Assembly (NCBI RefSeq): GCF_011745365.1 | Contig: NW_024468911.1 | Location: 2,598,759 to 2,662,758 of the forward strand | Length of the DNA: 64,000 bases | Source of the DNA: Cryphonectria parasitica EP155 | Lineage: Eukaryota > Ascomycota > Sordariomycetes > Diaporthales > Cryphonectriaceae | Reading direction: 5' to 3' | Shown here: in pieces, positions 47,101 through 60,680 of the stretch | Numbering within the stretch: position 1 is the stretch's first letter | Layout: each line of letters opens with the position of its first letter | Notes under the pieces: generated by a model | What the model saw: only the letters and a program-made list of their open reading frames with translations | What the model was told of the DNA's origin: nothing | The model's database searches: none | Translations under genes and position numbers: made by a program

Positions 47101-49338
47101 CTATGACCAAACGTCCTCCTAGAAATGAGACTGTCAGCATGTGATTCCTTTGCCCCCCCCCACAAAAAAAACCAAAACAAAAAAACTAGAATTAGATGCC
47201 GGTGGGCACGTACCTGGTACTGGTTTGCAGCTCTCATGTTCTTCACAATTTCCTCTGCCTTGGCCTCTGACTTGCCTCTGTGTTCGGCAATGATTTGCAC
47301 TAGGACGGCATTTACTTCACGAGCCATGTTGGCGGCATCACCGCACACATAAAAGTAGGCCTTCTGCTCCAGGAGATCGTTGATGATTTTGCCCTGTTGC
47401 TTGAGTAGGTGCTGCACGTAAACCTTGTTGGGGCCCTCTCTCGAAAACGCGCAGTGCATCTCGAACTTGTCACCCATGGTCTGTTTATATTGCTGTGAAA
47501 ATTGTTAGCATTAAAGGAGATGCTGGGGAGTGTGGTTCAGGGGATCGACGACTTACCTCCCACTCGGACGCATACATAAAGTCCTCAGAACGCTTCCGGC
47601 AACCGAAGAAAAGGATCGTCTTGCCGACTTCGGCACCATTCTCAACCTCCTTAGCCCTCTCCTGCACGAAGCCACGGAAGGGAGCGACACCAGTACCAGG
47701 TCCGATCATGATGATGGGCTTGGAAGGATCAGACGGGAGCTTGAAGTTGGAGTGGCGAACATGGACCGGGACGTGAATGCCATCGTACTTGTTGCGGGGA
47801 CCGTGGAGCTCGTATGACTGTCCGAAAGGCTCCGGGTTGGGATCGCCGTTCTGTTTCTGCTTCAGAGCCAGGAGATAGTTGGTGGCAATGCCGCGGAAGG
47901 GATCCTCTCGCCCGGGGAGCTCTTGCACCTCGACAACGGCAGTAATAGAGATCTTCTTGGGCTGGACTAGCGAGGACGAGGAGATGGAGTAGTAGCGTGG
48001 CTGCAACTTGTTGATACCTTCGATGAAAGCTGAGAAAGGAATACCGGTCCACTGCTTGCCCTTGGCGACACGCTCCAGCACGCGTGCGATGTTGAGATTC
48101 TGCGTGCTGACCTTGTCATGGAAGTAGTCCTTGTCACCGCCAAGCTTTGTCATTTCGTCCTTGGACTCCTCGTCCGGGGCGAAGGCCTTGAGGGTATCCA
48201 GGAATTGACGCGAGACAGGGGCGTTGATTTCCATATGATAGCGGAGGATGGCATCGAATGTCGTGGGCGTGGGAAAAGGTACCTTGGCTGTAGGCTCCAG
48301 CGCTTTGACGCTGATGACGGTGTCGCGTTTGTCAGAAAGGCCAAGGATGGACAAGAGGCGATCGACCTCTGCGCCGGGGTTGGTAGGCCACACGGCGATG
48401 TGATCGCCGGTCTGGTAGGACAGGTTGGAGCCGCTGACGTCGACCTCCATGTGCAGACAGTTGCGATTCTTGACAGAAAACAGTTCGTAGGACTCGGCGA
48501 TGGGGGCGATGTAAGGGTTGTGTGCGTTGAAAGGACCCTTGGCTGTGCCCTCCAGGTGCATCTTGTTCGGCTCTCCGACATAGACCTCGTGCGAGTCCTT
48601 TGTGAGGCCCTCGCGTTCGGTAATGCTGAAGATGGGCTCATAGACAGCTTCACGTTCTTCCAAGCCCATCTTCTGGGACAGCGCGGTCCACATGGGCTCT
48701 TTCCAGGCTAAGAAATCCTCTTCCATGGTACCGGCGCCATCGTCACCCTCGCCGGCCTCTCCGATCCTGTGTGCGCCAAGCTTACTGAGGGCCTTGTCCA
48801 CATTACGGACCATGGAGTTGTAGTGCTCGTATGTGTTGTTGCCCAGGCCGAATGCGACGTAGTTGAGGTTTTCCAGGGCGGGTTCTTTGCTCTCGGAGAA
48901 CTGCACGTCCTCGCCGGTGACAAACTCATAGAAGTCGACTGCGTTGTCCGTGGGCTCACCCTCACCGTAGGTCGCAAGAACGAACATAACGATCTTATCG
49001 CTGGGGATGGTGTCGAGGTTGTCAAAGTCGTAGTCTTCCAGGTCGGCTACCATAGTCTCCAGGCCGAACCTGCTCTTGCCCTCCTTGGCAAGTCTGGAGG
49101 CGTAATCCTCGGCGGTTCCGGTCTGCGATCCATAGAAGATGACACAATTCTTCCCACTCTCTTCCAGCTTCTCCAAGATGTTCCTGGTCTTTCCGGCCTT
49201 GGCCGCGCTGCCATTGGCAAAGGAGGTCGCGTAGGGATCTTTTGCGACAGCCCAGAGCTTGCCTTTGGTAAAGTACGCAACGGTACCGAGGAGGATCAGC
49301 CCCAGGACGAGGATGTCCAGAGTGTCTAGTTCTGCCAT
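47101..49338 (-). CDS. CPR1: NADPH-cytochrome P450 reductase
   Basis: Transfers electrons from NADPH through FAD and FMN to endoplasmic-reticulum P450s (Erg11/CYP51 and others). Exons in coding order 49338-47557, 47492-47214 and 47118-47101 join in phase to 692 residues. A single N-terminal membrane helix (about residues 8-26, LDILVLGLILLGTVAYF) is followed by the FMN domain (GSQTGTAEDYA, ATYGEGEPTDNA), the connecting/FAD domain (RYYSISSS, GIATNYL) and the NADPH-binding part (GPGTGVAPFRGF, FFGCRKR, YVCGDA). The last exon is only 18 nt and encodes EDVWS plus stop; Trp691 is the conserved aromatic that shields the FAD. The start has a strong context (gccgccATGg). The final intron contains C and A homopolymer runs that could confuse gene callers. 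Divergent from the TAO3-like gene. Confidence 0.97.
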
Positions 49339-51929
49339 GGCGGCGATGGGTGCCGAGGAGGAGCGCGCGTGCAACTGATTCGTCGTCAAGATGTGTCAGA
49401 CACTGCGAAGCCTTTTCTGGGTTAGCGAGAGCTGCGAGAAGCCGTGATGAACTGATGACTTGAGTGTTCTAGCGTGCGATAAAAAGGAGAGCATGCTCTG
49501 GCGATGTCGTGAGCTGGGACGAGAATGTTGGGTGTATTGGTGGGAGGCAGAACAGTCTCGAAAGAAGTAGATGGGAGTTTACCTCTTTCTTCTTTCTTTC
49601 TTCTTTCTTTTCTTTTCCCCCCTCCTTTCTTCCAAGTTTCCAAAGACGGAGTTCGCGGGCTTTTCCGGAGAGAACAAATTCGGACAGCTGACAAGAAACC
49701 GCCTTGGTCCAGATGGAGAAAAAGTAGTCACCCAGGCCGTAGCACGACTGCCGTAGCCGGTTTTTAAAAGGCGTGGAAAGGAGTGAGGGTGAAGGTAGGA
49801 AAAGGGAACCAGTTGGTAGGGGATGACTACTAATTTGGAAAGCAGAAAGTCAACGACGTGGCGCCCGAGTCGAAGGAGTTGAAATCAGACGATAAGATCC
49901 GGAGCGATAACGGCTCGGGGTCTTGGGTGCGTTCCGGGGATGCGCTGGCTCAACTTTGTTCCACTTTCGCTAATTCCGTGCCTATTTATCAGGGGTGCTA
50001 TGACCACCGCTGCGCCTACCCATAGTACGTGCTGTCCCCGAGCGAGGGTACGAATACGCAGTAGTAAAAGGTCCGTTGGCGGGGGCGGCTCTTAGGGGTC
50101 CAAAGGCTCGGGTAGGGACTGGGCCGCAGTGATCTGAGCCGTGTGTTGGTGAGACTTTTGCTCTCGAGAAAGAAAAAACAAGAAAAAAATCTAAACACGT
50201 TTCTTTCTGTAGTCAAGGGAATCCTGCCCACAATACCAGCACCCCGCCCAAGTCCCTAAGATTGTTCGAGGGCCTTTCTTTGTCTATTGTATTTGGTCAG
50301 GGCCCTGTAACAGTTAATAGCGCATCAAAACAAGCCGACCGTTCTCGGAGGTGAAGGACTTGTTAGGACCTTAGATGGGGCCAGCATTGCTTTCTTTTCT
50401 TTTCTGGGCGGATGGTTTCCTAACTGCCGTGGTTTGGACACATGCCCACTAACTACTTTCATGTATTCGGCCTAGCCCGGCGTGGTGATATATTCACATG
50501 CTTTTCCTCAAGTACTTACTTTGATAGGCCTCGTTTTTGAAGTCTTTTTTTTTGTTTTTTTTTTGTCGTTGCTCAACCTTATTTTGTTGACAGCCTTTGC
50601 GTTGTAAGGCTTGAGATGACGGATTCCGAGTTACAATCCGGCGAGAGAAAGGCGAAAAGTCGGTGCCGACTCATAGCTCTGCGCGCACAAGCGGTGGGGC
50701 TGCGGTATTGTTCATGAATGCGAGAGCGAGCAGTGCGTCTGCACCTCCTGACAATCACACCTGCTATAGTGATATTGCGTATGTGCTTCCATGCCGCTGC
50801 GCTGCAGGTGCTCCACGAGTCCCAACTGTGAGAAATGTGGAGAGGCGGCCATCTCCATTCCAAGAGCCCGGCCTGTCGGGTCTCTAAAGGGTTCGAGAAT
50901 GTCACCGTTGACCGGCAGTCGACTTCCTCCTATGACGGCCTATGGGCTGTTTGAAAAATATAAAAATACACAGGGATCATAGTGGCCTAGCAGGCATAGC
51001 TGGAACTTTTCTTTTCTTATAGAAAGGCGAAATATTTTACACGGTGAGGATAGTTGAAGCGATAAAGTTGACTCTCTGGCTGGTGCTATGCTGGCATTGG
51101 CTCTGTAAGTAAGTACGTACTGTAGTACTAGTATGCCATCAACCTCTCTCGCTTGTCTCAAACACATATCGACCTTAGGGCCCTGAGAAGGCGGGGGTTT
51201 ACCCTCTTAGAATCTTGGGGTCGTCCCATTGCCGATTGGTTGGGTTCCTTGCATATGCCTGTCTAGAAAGGTTTAGGCGGGTTCGCCCTTGGGTACTTTG
51301 CTAGAAATAAAAGAGGTTGGCGTGGTTGGTAGGCATAATGCCGTTAGAAAGCTTTTACCAACCAACGAACGACTCGAGACATCATCCGGCGACCTCCCCC
51401 ACGACCCCATTCGAAGCTCTTGCTCGCCGAGAAGAAGCCTTTTGTTTGGATCGCCATTACTGCACAATCAATCATTCCCCACCGTCCGCTATCGAGGCGC
51501 GCCATCGCAGCTCCTGTTCCAAGACCCTTGAGGACCCCGAGAATTCTTGCCAGGTTGTTCTGTCTGTTCATTGATGACCCCAATCCAGTGCTGCTCATGG
51601 GTCAAGGGTGGGCCGGCATCAATGTGACATAGTGCCTGACGGTCACGGACCTACCCCCATCCATCTACTTTACCTCTGGTGTCTCGTCCCTTCTCCCTGA
51701 GCTGTAAGCGCCAACGCGACGACACGCATCTTTGGCGACACCAGCAGCGTGGATTGCGAGCGAGCCAAGCAAGATAGGGCTAATCCGCGCCCATCTCATT
51801 GCGACTTGGCCACCTTCATCGCTTTCCAACCTGGTCCACTTGGATAGACCTGACGCCCTGTCATGGGGTGCTGTGTGTGCTTGATCTCGATAGTGTGGCA
51901 GAGGGCTGCTTGCTAATTGAGAGTACAAC
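49339..51929. other. Divergent upstream region of CPR and the TAO3-like gene
   Basis: 2.6 kb with no gene supported. A CT-rich block (49585-49635) near CPR looks like its leader, and a T-rich patch lies at 50547-50563. A CATAGTAC motif is at 50021-50028. Confidence 0.5.
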
Positions 51930-51933
51930 ATGG
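51930..51933 (+). other. 4-nt coding first exon (ATGG) of the TAO3-like gene
   Basis: ATG plus one base, followed directly by a consensus donor gtaagt (51934-51939). The intron 51934-52321 is 388 nt, long for this genome, and ends acgcag. The join gives MAPSSTLPDHAYD. Confidence 0.75.
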
Positions 51934-54900
51934 GTAAGTCCTAAATTATTCCCTCTCTGGCTTTGCTGGGGGTGAAACACCCAACCGTCGGCATATCCCA
52001 CCATGGCATCATATCCTGTGGTTTTGGCCAGGGCAGTGGAACCCGTCTGTGTGCTCTCCGAGCCTCATCTGTTTCACAACGTCGAGGGAAGGAGGGGACT
52101 TTGTCGCGTTTGGCTCCTCGCCGGTCTCTTCCTACCCACCCTACCCACCCTCCTTCTCAGACTGTTTTCAGTTTTTTTCTTCTTCTCTGCCAGTCGTTCC
52201 ATCAGTCAGGAAGTCGCCCAGGCTGTATATCCCCCTGACCGTTGAAGTTATCTGCTGGCCTCCCAGAGCCAATCGCTGTCAACCTTGTCGCATTGCTGAC
52301 GTGAACCCATCCCATACGCAGCTCCCTCCTCGACGCTGCCCGACCATGCCTACGACACCTTGAAGTTCTCGCCCCGGTCGCCAATTCACGAGGAGGAAGA
52401 GGACTGGGACAGGACTGTACGGATTGGAGAGGTGGACCCGCAGACGGTACGGCGCATTGCACACTCGAGAGACTCCTCGTTAGAGGCACTACAGTCCGGC
52501 GGGCTTGTTGCGAAATCTTCGTCGTCACAATCCCACTCGCCTTCGCGTTTAGGTACGGCAGCGCCTCGCACGGCTGCCGGGGCTATCTTTGAGCGGACAA
52601 TCGACCTGAAGGCTGCTTCTTCTTATGGCCACCACAGACAGACCTCGATTGTGCATGGCATACAGCATTCGAGGAATGGGAGCCACGCCAGTACCTCGTC
52701 CAACCCGCTGAGCCCAGAGATCATTGCCGCTGCTGGGGCCGCGCTCACCCCAGAACGAGCTGAAATGCATCCTTACAGTCGTGGCGAGCCTGATAGTGCT
52801 CCGGCATCCCGCCCGCCTACAGCCATGTCAGGTACGACGTTGGGCCCAGGTCAGCTCCCCGAGAGGACATCGTCTGCGACGGAAGCGAGCACCAATAGCC
52901 GGAAGCTGGAGCGCATACATAGTGGTAGGAGGCGCGATCATTCGCATCACCATTCCCACTCGAGACATCACAAGGAAGACCAGAAGACTGTCGGGGAGTA
53001 TGCTTTGCATGTTCTATTCACCTCGGTAGGTAGTGGTGGTCCGGCCCTGGGTGATGTGACAGGGCAAACATGCTAAGTCTGGATACTATAGTTCATTGCG
53101 CAGGCCGAGGAGAAGTTGAACGACTCCATCACCGTGCCCTTCGACCCCGAGCCGCAGATAGAGCAGATATGTGGGCCAGGTGTGGACCCTGCTTTCGACC
53201 AGAGTATTTCTGCACTAGGTCATATCGCGAGCCTCAAGCCCAAGGCACTCATCGACTCCATGATGCTCTGGAGGAAAAGCAAGAGTGACGCAGCGAACGA
53301 TGCCCGTATGGCGTCCAAAGGCCAAATGCCGCATCCAGGTGCCTCCCTGCAGAGGAGGAACACCGAGCCCGTACAGCCCAACGGGATGGGAGAACACTTC
53401 CAGATCAACGGACAGTCTTTCGCATCAAAGCACGAGTACGTCGCTCAGGCTGAACGTCGGTCCCTGGTGTCCATCTATATCCTGTGCCGAGTGCTACTAG
53501 AAGTGATACGCCAGAGCACATTGGCATCCATCACACCCGAGATGGAGGATAAACTCGAAGGCATCATCTTCAGCCAGCTGAAGATCGCGGACACGGAGCA
53601 ATTGATGCTTTCGCCCCTGAAACTGGCCAATTGGAATCTTTTTGCACAGCTGCTAGGAGTCATGAGCGAGATCAATTTCGACAGCGTTGCTGAACGTTTC
53701 ATTGCCGATCTGGACCGTTCCCTCCAAGAGCATGGCGTTCTCAAAAGCCCGATATCTGCCAACCGCGATGCTACCGAGGGCAAGATCGAGCTTGTGCTGG
53801 GCGGGATGAAACACCTGAGGCTAAAGATCAGCCCTCCCGAGGCATGGGATCGAACGTGCAATTTCATGATAGCACTGGGCAAGTTGTTCGCCCGGTCGCA
53901 TGGGCAGAAGGTCAAGGCGGCGTTTTGTCAGATGCTCGAGATGCTCATGCTCCCTATCGCCGCGAAGGCGAGCAATGGCGACTTCAGCAATCCGAAGTGG
54001 GCCGAAGTTCTCGGACACGTCAGTCCACGCCTTGCGCAGATATTTGTCAAGCCGCGACACTGGACTTTCGCGTTCCCGCTGACAGCAACCCTGCTTTGTG
54101 TCTCGAATCCGGACACCTTTGGACAACAGTGGCCACAGCTGGTATATCCCTTGCAGACGAAATTCAAGGACCGTTATTCGAAGCCAATCTGCCTGCAAGT
54201 GCTATCTCGGCTCGTTTGGACGTATTTGATGCGCACAGTTGATAGCGCAGCCGGGACAGCAAGGAAACTCGACGAGGTCGTCAAGCTGATTCTGCCCCCG
54301 ACAAGGCGGTCCATCCTCGCCAGTGATCCCCTGGTGGCAGAACCCCTCATACAGATCATCAGGATCATTGGCTTTAAGCAGCCAGAATATTGTTTCAAGA
54401 ACATCATCTTTCCCCTCGTCAACGCTGACCAATTCAACTCTGGTAAAGACCTAAAGGTCGACAATTTAGATCCGGACAAGATGGTAATTGGCATCAGGGC
54501 TTTCCTGGCCATCATCTCAGATCTGGAAAAGGGGGATGAAGGCTGCCCTCCGTTTCCACTCTATTACCCTGCCCCGCCATCACCGCCGGACCGCATGCCG
54601 ACCTCACCCATCATAGCATCACCTTCGATCGGTCTCCTAGCGAGTCCGGCTGCGGCACCCTCTGATAGAGGAAGTTTGACAGGTCCTGTTGTCAGCCACA
54701 AGCTTAGTGATACCGTCCGAGAGTACTACAACAAATTCTGTGAAATTCTGGGCAAGATCACCATCATCTGCGATAACACCTTTGGCGGACAAGCCACACT
54801 CGACGAAAAGTTTGGCAGCCCTGGGCCTAAGACTCCGATGTCAGATACCTTTAACTTCCGCAAAGATGACCATCAGAGCCCCCATGAAATGAAACAGGCC

Positions 54901-57900
54901 TTCTACGAGCTCCTTCATGTGGCCGTTCAGGCTCTACCGCGCTGTCTGTCAACAGATACACCTTTTGATCCCCTCATCAACCTCCTGTGCACGGGTACGG
55001 CTCACCTGCAGTACAATATCGCTGAGTCCTCAGCGCGATCTCTGAAGGCCATTGCACGACAGTCTCACGCACAAGCAGTGACCACAGGCTTCTCTCGCTT
55101 CATCTTCAATTTCGACGACAGATATGCCACAATATCAGACGGCGGGATGCTGGGGCCGGGCCACATCGAGAACACCCTGAGGCTCTACGTCGAGCTGCTG
55201 CAGATCTGGATTGAGGAGATCCAGCGGCGACACAAGCAAGGCGTTGCAGAGCCGGGCGAGACCAATGGGGCTGACAAGAGGGGCTTTCAGCTCGGCCGGC
55301 CTGGCATTTGGGAGGATGTCAGTCAGATCGAGGCGCATGGCCTGTTTTTCCTCTGCTCTCAGACTCGGACCGTCCGTTACTTCGCTATCACCGTCTTGCG
55401 ACTGATTACAGAATTTGATACGGCACTCGGGAAGTCGACGAGTGAAGAGAAAGACACTTTGAGACTGATCGATATCCTTGAGAATGATTCCATGCAGGTT
55501 ATGAGCTTCAAAGATGATCAGCTGTCAGTAGCCGAGCGCAGTCGCATACAGAGGGGCATACAGCACAACAATAACCAGGGCGCGCTGATCGAGCTTTGTA
55601 CAAGTGACGCTTCTTACGACACGACCCTATGGTTTCAATTGTTTCCTAACCTCATCAGTCTTGCTTACAAGCAATGCCGGACGACGGTCACAATCGGGCG
55701 TCATCTGGTGTGCAATCGCATCCTTCAGATGTACAAAGCAATCACACTGCTCTCGGAACCTTCCAGGGGCTTATACTACGGATCCGATCCTGGCAGTGCC
55801 CGTTTTGTTGGACGCACGCCTACAACTCAACCTGAGGTCTTGGTCGAGCAGTGGAAGTTGTTTTTGATCTTCGCCTGCACGACGCTGGCGGATCCTGAGA
55901 ACCCACGGGCTGATCCCTTCTACGGGAATTCGCACCTGCACAATGGCTCATTTGTCGTCTCAACCGATAAGATCCTCTCGGCGCGGACCTTGTTTAAATA
56001 CCTCAACCCCCTGCTGTCTGTCTCGTCAGTGTCTGTCAGGGAGGCCGTGGTCACTGCAATGGGCTCGATCAATATCCACGTCTTCCGCACGCTACTCGAG
56101 GAACTGCAGGGACATACTACTCGCTGCAACGATGAAGCCAGAGCTCGCATTCACCAGCGGGCGACTAGCAGTCCTCGTCGGAACCGGAGGTTGGATCTCT
56201 TGAGGACCGAGATCACGCACGTGTACAAGCTCACGGCGCACTTCTTGAAAGAGCCCGAGGCGAACCAAGACGACTGGCTTGTCAATAACATCGTCACGTA
56301 CGCCAAAGAATTGAAGATATTCCTCATGGACGAAAACGTCCAGATGGACTGGGACTTTCAAAAGCTGCGGCGGCATTACTGTGGCTTGATGGAGGAGCTG
56401 TTTGAGGGTCTCAACACCACAGCCGACCCGTCGAGATGGGTTTCCTTTGAAGCTCGTAAATCTTCCTTCGCCCTGATGGAAGAATGGTGCGGGTTTTCTC
56501 CCAATCAATCTCAGATCGCCCAGAGACAAGACAGTATGGCTCGCTCCGTAATGAACCAGCAAAACATGGGCGAGAGAAACACAACGTCACCAGCGATGGA
56601 GATCGAGAAGCGCAATCTGAGGCAAGCGGCCCTGAGTGCCATGGCTGCGCTCTGTGCAGGCCCCGTGAGCGTCACAACCGAAAGTGGTGCCGTCTTACAA
56701 TTTGACGTTCGGCGAATGCTGGCCTGGATCGAGACGATTTTCAGCAACGGCAATGACCGGGCAAAGCTTATTGGCAGACGTGCCCTGAAAAACGTGATCG
56801 TCTACAATCAGGAGTTTCCCTACCTTTTGGAACATTGCGTCTCTCGGTGCTATCTGACTGATGTTCCCAAGGTACTCGAGAGCTACTTCGCTGTGGTTAC
56901 AGAGGTTCTTCTGGATTACAAAGATTTTCCCTCACCCTACTGGAAACTTCTTGGCCTTTGCCTTTTCACACTTGGTAACGATCAAAGCGAGATCAGAACT
57001 AGATCTGCACAGGTACTTCAGGGCATTGAGGAACGCCACCTGCAGGCCAAGCCCTCCAAGATTCGAGACTTTGACATCAGCATCTCCGACAAGACCAAAG
57101 CTGTCTACAAGCTCGCCCAATTCAAGATATCCGAGAGGCTCTCGAAACAACATGCGGAATTGGCATTTTATCTCTTCTCCGAATTTACGTTCTATTTCAA
57201 GGACTTGCAGCCTGTCAACCAGAGGAGCGTCATTGCCGTCATTTTGCCTTGGATTCAGTCGGTCGAGCTCAAGGTCGACCCGAACGGCGGACCAACAGGA
57301 CAGTCCTACGTTCTATTGGCAAACCTGCTCGAGATCACAATCAAGTCAAGTGCGGCGCTTCACAACGAAGTGCAAGCCCTCTGGCAAGCTCTTGCAACAG
57401 GTCCTTACCCTGGCAATGTTCGTCTCGTGTTGGATTTCATCATGCAATTGTGTCTCGAGCGCCGAGAGCAGAATTTCGTCGAGTATGCTAAGCAAATTGT
57501 GGTGTTTCTGGCTAGCACAAGCAGCAACCCTGGTCACAAGGTAGTGGAATTCCTGCTCCTGCAGATCAATCCCAAAGCAATGGTACCACATGAAAGACGG
57601 GAGGCGATGGCTCCTCCGTCAGACGCCGGTCATTTCCCGTACTGCGCGGACTTGAGCGATGCTCTACCGGTTGGGACCAAGCAAGCCGGCTTCTCGTTAG
57701 GTCAACTCTCGCTGATCCTACTCGTTGACCTCATGGTGTCTCCTGTCAACCTGCAGAAGGAGAGCATACCGGTCCTCCTGCAAGTCGTCTCTGTTCTGTG
57801 GGATCATTACACGCCTCTGGTCCAGGATCAAGCACGAGAGATGCTGGTCCACCTCATTCACGAGTTGGTCATCTCGAAGCTTGATGATGACACTCCCGAG

Positions 57901-60015
57901 AAGACCAAGAAACCCATCGAGGATCTCATCGAGTTGATCCGACGGCATGATCGCTCGGTTGTCTGGAGCTACGAAGACAGCAATGGCAAAGTCACCGACC
58001 ACGATACCAAGGTTCCGCCGAGCATGGAGTTTCTCGCCACCAGAGTCGTAGAGACTTTCGAGCTTACCTTTCCCGGCATCAAGGAACAGTGGGGTCGCTT
58101 GTCCCTTACCTGGGCCACGACGTGCCCTGTTCGCCATCTGGCTTGCCGTTCCTTCCAGATATTCCGGTGTATCCTGACTTCACTGGATCAGTATATGCTG
58201 GGCGATATGCTTGCCAGGCTGTCAAACACGGTGGCTGATGAAGATGCTGAGATACAGTCTTTCGCGATGGAGATATTAACTACGCTGAAGACGCTTATTG
58301 CTAAGCTGGACGCCGAGCAGCTGACCAACTTCCCGCAGCTCTTCTGGACTACATGCGCGTGCATGGAGTCGATCAACGAGCTGGAGTTTCTTGAGTCGGT
58401 GAAGATGCTAAACGAGTACATGGACAAGGTTGACTTACAGCAGGCTTCCACGAGGCGACTGCTTACCGATGGCCAGCCTGCCAAGTGGGACGGCCAATTT
58501 GACGGATTGCAACCTCTTCTGTACAAGGGGCTCCGATCGTCTGTCTGTCTGGATGCCACCCTCAAGACTATCGACAGGATCGTCTGTCTGCCCAGTGACC
58601 CACTGGTGGGTGGCGACGACCGTATCTTCTTTGCTGTCATAGCGAACCTGCCTCGATTTCTCCACGCGATGGAGCAGAGTGTCCCGGCGGAGGATGTGGT
58701 CCAAACAGCCGAGAATTTATTACAAGTCGCTCTCGCCCAGGGCCTGTCAAGCTTGGCTATGGTGCTCGACGGATACCTGTCACGACGTCACGAGACAGCA
58801 AAGGACTTCACCATGCAGACACTCGCCGCCCTTCAGGAGTTGTTCCTGCCACAGCTCAACTTCGCAATGATAACAACTCTGATGGGCATGCTGACCAACA
58901 GACTAGCCTGGGTCAAGATCAACACCATGCATGTCCTTCGCGTCATCATCCCCGAGATCGACATGCGAAAACCCGAAATGGCTGGTCACGGCTCCGATCT
59001 CATCTCGCCCCTTCTGCGCCTCTTACAAAGCGAATACTGTATGGAGGCCCTCAGTGTCCTCGACAACATCATGACCATGTCCGGCTCGTCCATGGACAAG
59101 CACCACCTGCGCATGAGCATGACCCGGCCAACCTCCAAGGCCGTTCGCAAAGAGTATGAGCGCACTCAGAGCCTATTCGGCATACCTGAGGACTCTGGAT
59201 GGGCGATACCGGTGCCCGCCAAGAAGACAGATTCAACTCGTGCCAATATCCACGCTGCGTTCTACATGTGCCAGACCGAGGGCGGCATGATCGTCGAGGC
59301 GACGCCGACACCAGAGGTGGAGTTCCACGCAGATGAATTCCCCTACGGGTACTTCCCTGCCTCGGACCGGACAGACACGATGATGTCTGACGAGGGTCGT
59401 GGGGATGGTGATCTGGTGTCAAAACTCGACAGTCTTGATGATTTCTTCGACGATATCCCCCACAGTCCGCCCAGCGATGGACGCTCCTCTCGCACCATCA
59501 CCGAGTACGCGCCCGACTCTTTCGAGTCGCGCTCGCTCTATGATGAGCAGGTCCTGCCCATCCTCAGCATGGCTGGCAACGAGAACAATACCTCTTTCCA
59601 GAACGGCTTCGCCGATAACAGACCGATGCTAGGTGTGCGCGAGGGTGCGAACAACACGATGAACCCTGGGGCGTTTGCCTCGCCGACTCGTCCCGGCCTT
59701 CATTCGCGGTCCATCACTTCGCCGTCGGCGCCAAGTTCCTATCAACCTACTTTCGCATCTGATGACGAGCTCCTCGAGGACGTCTTCTCTGATGCCGAGG
59801 ACAGCGCTGGCATGCCTGGACACAATGAGAGCAGTTTCTTTTTGGAGAATATGGTCAGGCAGCCGCCGAACCAAAGTCGGTCTCGCGTGCGAGGCCTCAC
59901 AGGCGGAAGGTCTCTGGAGGCACTGCCGGAGTGGGGAAGGCCCAGTGGTCGCGACCCGGTCCCTCGAATGCCCGGTACTTACGTGCCCAACACGCCACAC
60001 AGTGACATGCTTTGA
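51930..60015 (+). CDS. TAO3: Cell morphogenesis protein, Furry/Tao3/Mor2 (PAG1) family
   Basis: Giant HEAT/ARM-like scaffold of the RAM/MOR pathway that works with NDR kinases (Cbk1/Orb6/COT-1) in polarised growth and septation at the cortex. Exons 51930-51933 (ATGG only), 52322-53025 and 53092-60015 join in phase to 2543 residues, typical for the family. The N-terminal 235 residues are Ser/His-rich and disordered (HSHHHSHSRHH-type segment). The conserved N-domain begins around YALHVLFTS/FIAQAEEKLN at the second intron. Residues about 300-2230 are helical repeats. The C-terminus has an acidic stretch (SLDDFFDDIPHSPPSD, DDELLEDVFSDAEDS) before a Ser/Pro-rich end. The 4-nt first exon is inferred: the open frame of exon 2 contains no early ATG, an AG precedes 52322, and ATGG|gtaagt at 51930 restores phase. 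Confidence 0.93.
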
Positions 60016-60680
60016 AGATGACGAGAGATGAAGACGACGTGAAAGATGAATTTTATTTCGGGATGGGTTTGATTCTATCTAGCATTATGATATCCAGGTG
60101 GGAAGACGGGTGTGCATACAGATGATGTACGGACTATGTTTTTGCTGGCCTGAGTAGATAATTGTATGCATGGTGATATTGGATACAACGGATGTAACAG
60201 TTCTCACTGGGGACGGCACGACCAAGTGGCATGCATGCACTTGTTCCCGAACTCCTTTGAGTCCGATGAACGACTTTGACGTACAAGAGTGAGGCGTACC
60301 TGTTGCGGACATTTTTATCACATCTTCTTGCGGGGAGCATTAGCATAATTCAATGAATGTAGTGTGTATGTGTTTTGATTTCGTGAGACCAACCGGAAAA
60401 GATCCAATCACCCTGCGCCTGTTGCTTCGTCTGATCCAAGATCGCTCATGAAGCCTGATGACCTCCTGTGGGATCATTCCCTCTTCTGGAGTAACAAGCT
60501 CCTGCGATATAGGCTTCTCCCCACTCGCGAAACAGTCTTTTCAGGTGGTGACCTCAAGCTGCTCAGGCGAGATAACCTCTCCCATTGCGATAGTGTCCTG
60601 TTCTCGCGGGAATGTCCGTCCCTGGGGCGGCAAACTCCGGCGAAACAGCCTGACAGAGCACCAACAAGGTCTTTCATTAT
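60016..60680. other. Convergent spacer between TAO3-like and DIM1 genes
   Basis: 3' flanks of two convergent genes, including a CATGCATGC patch at about 60231-60240. No gene seen. Confidence 0.55.
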
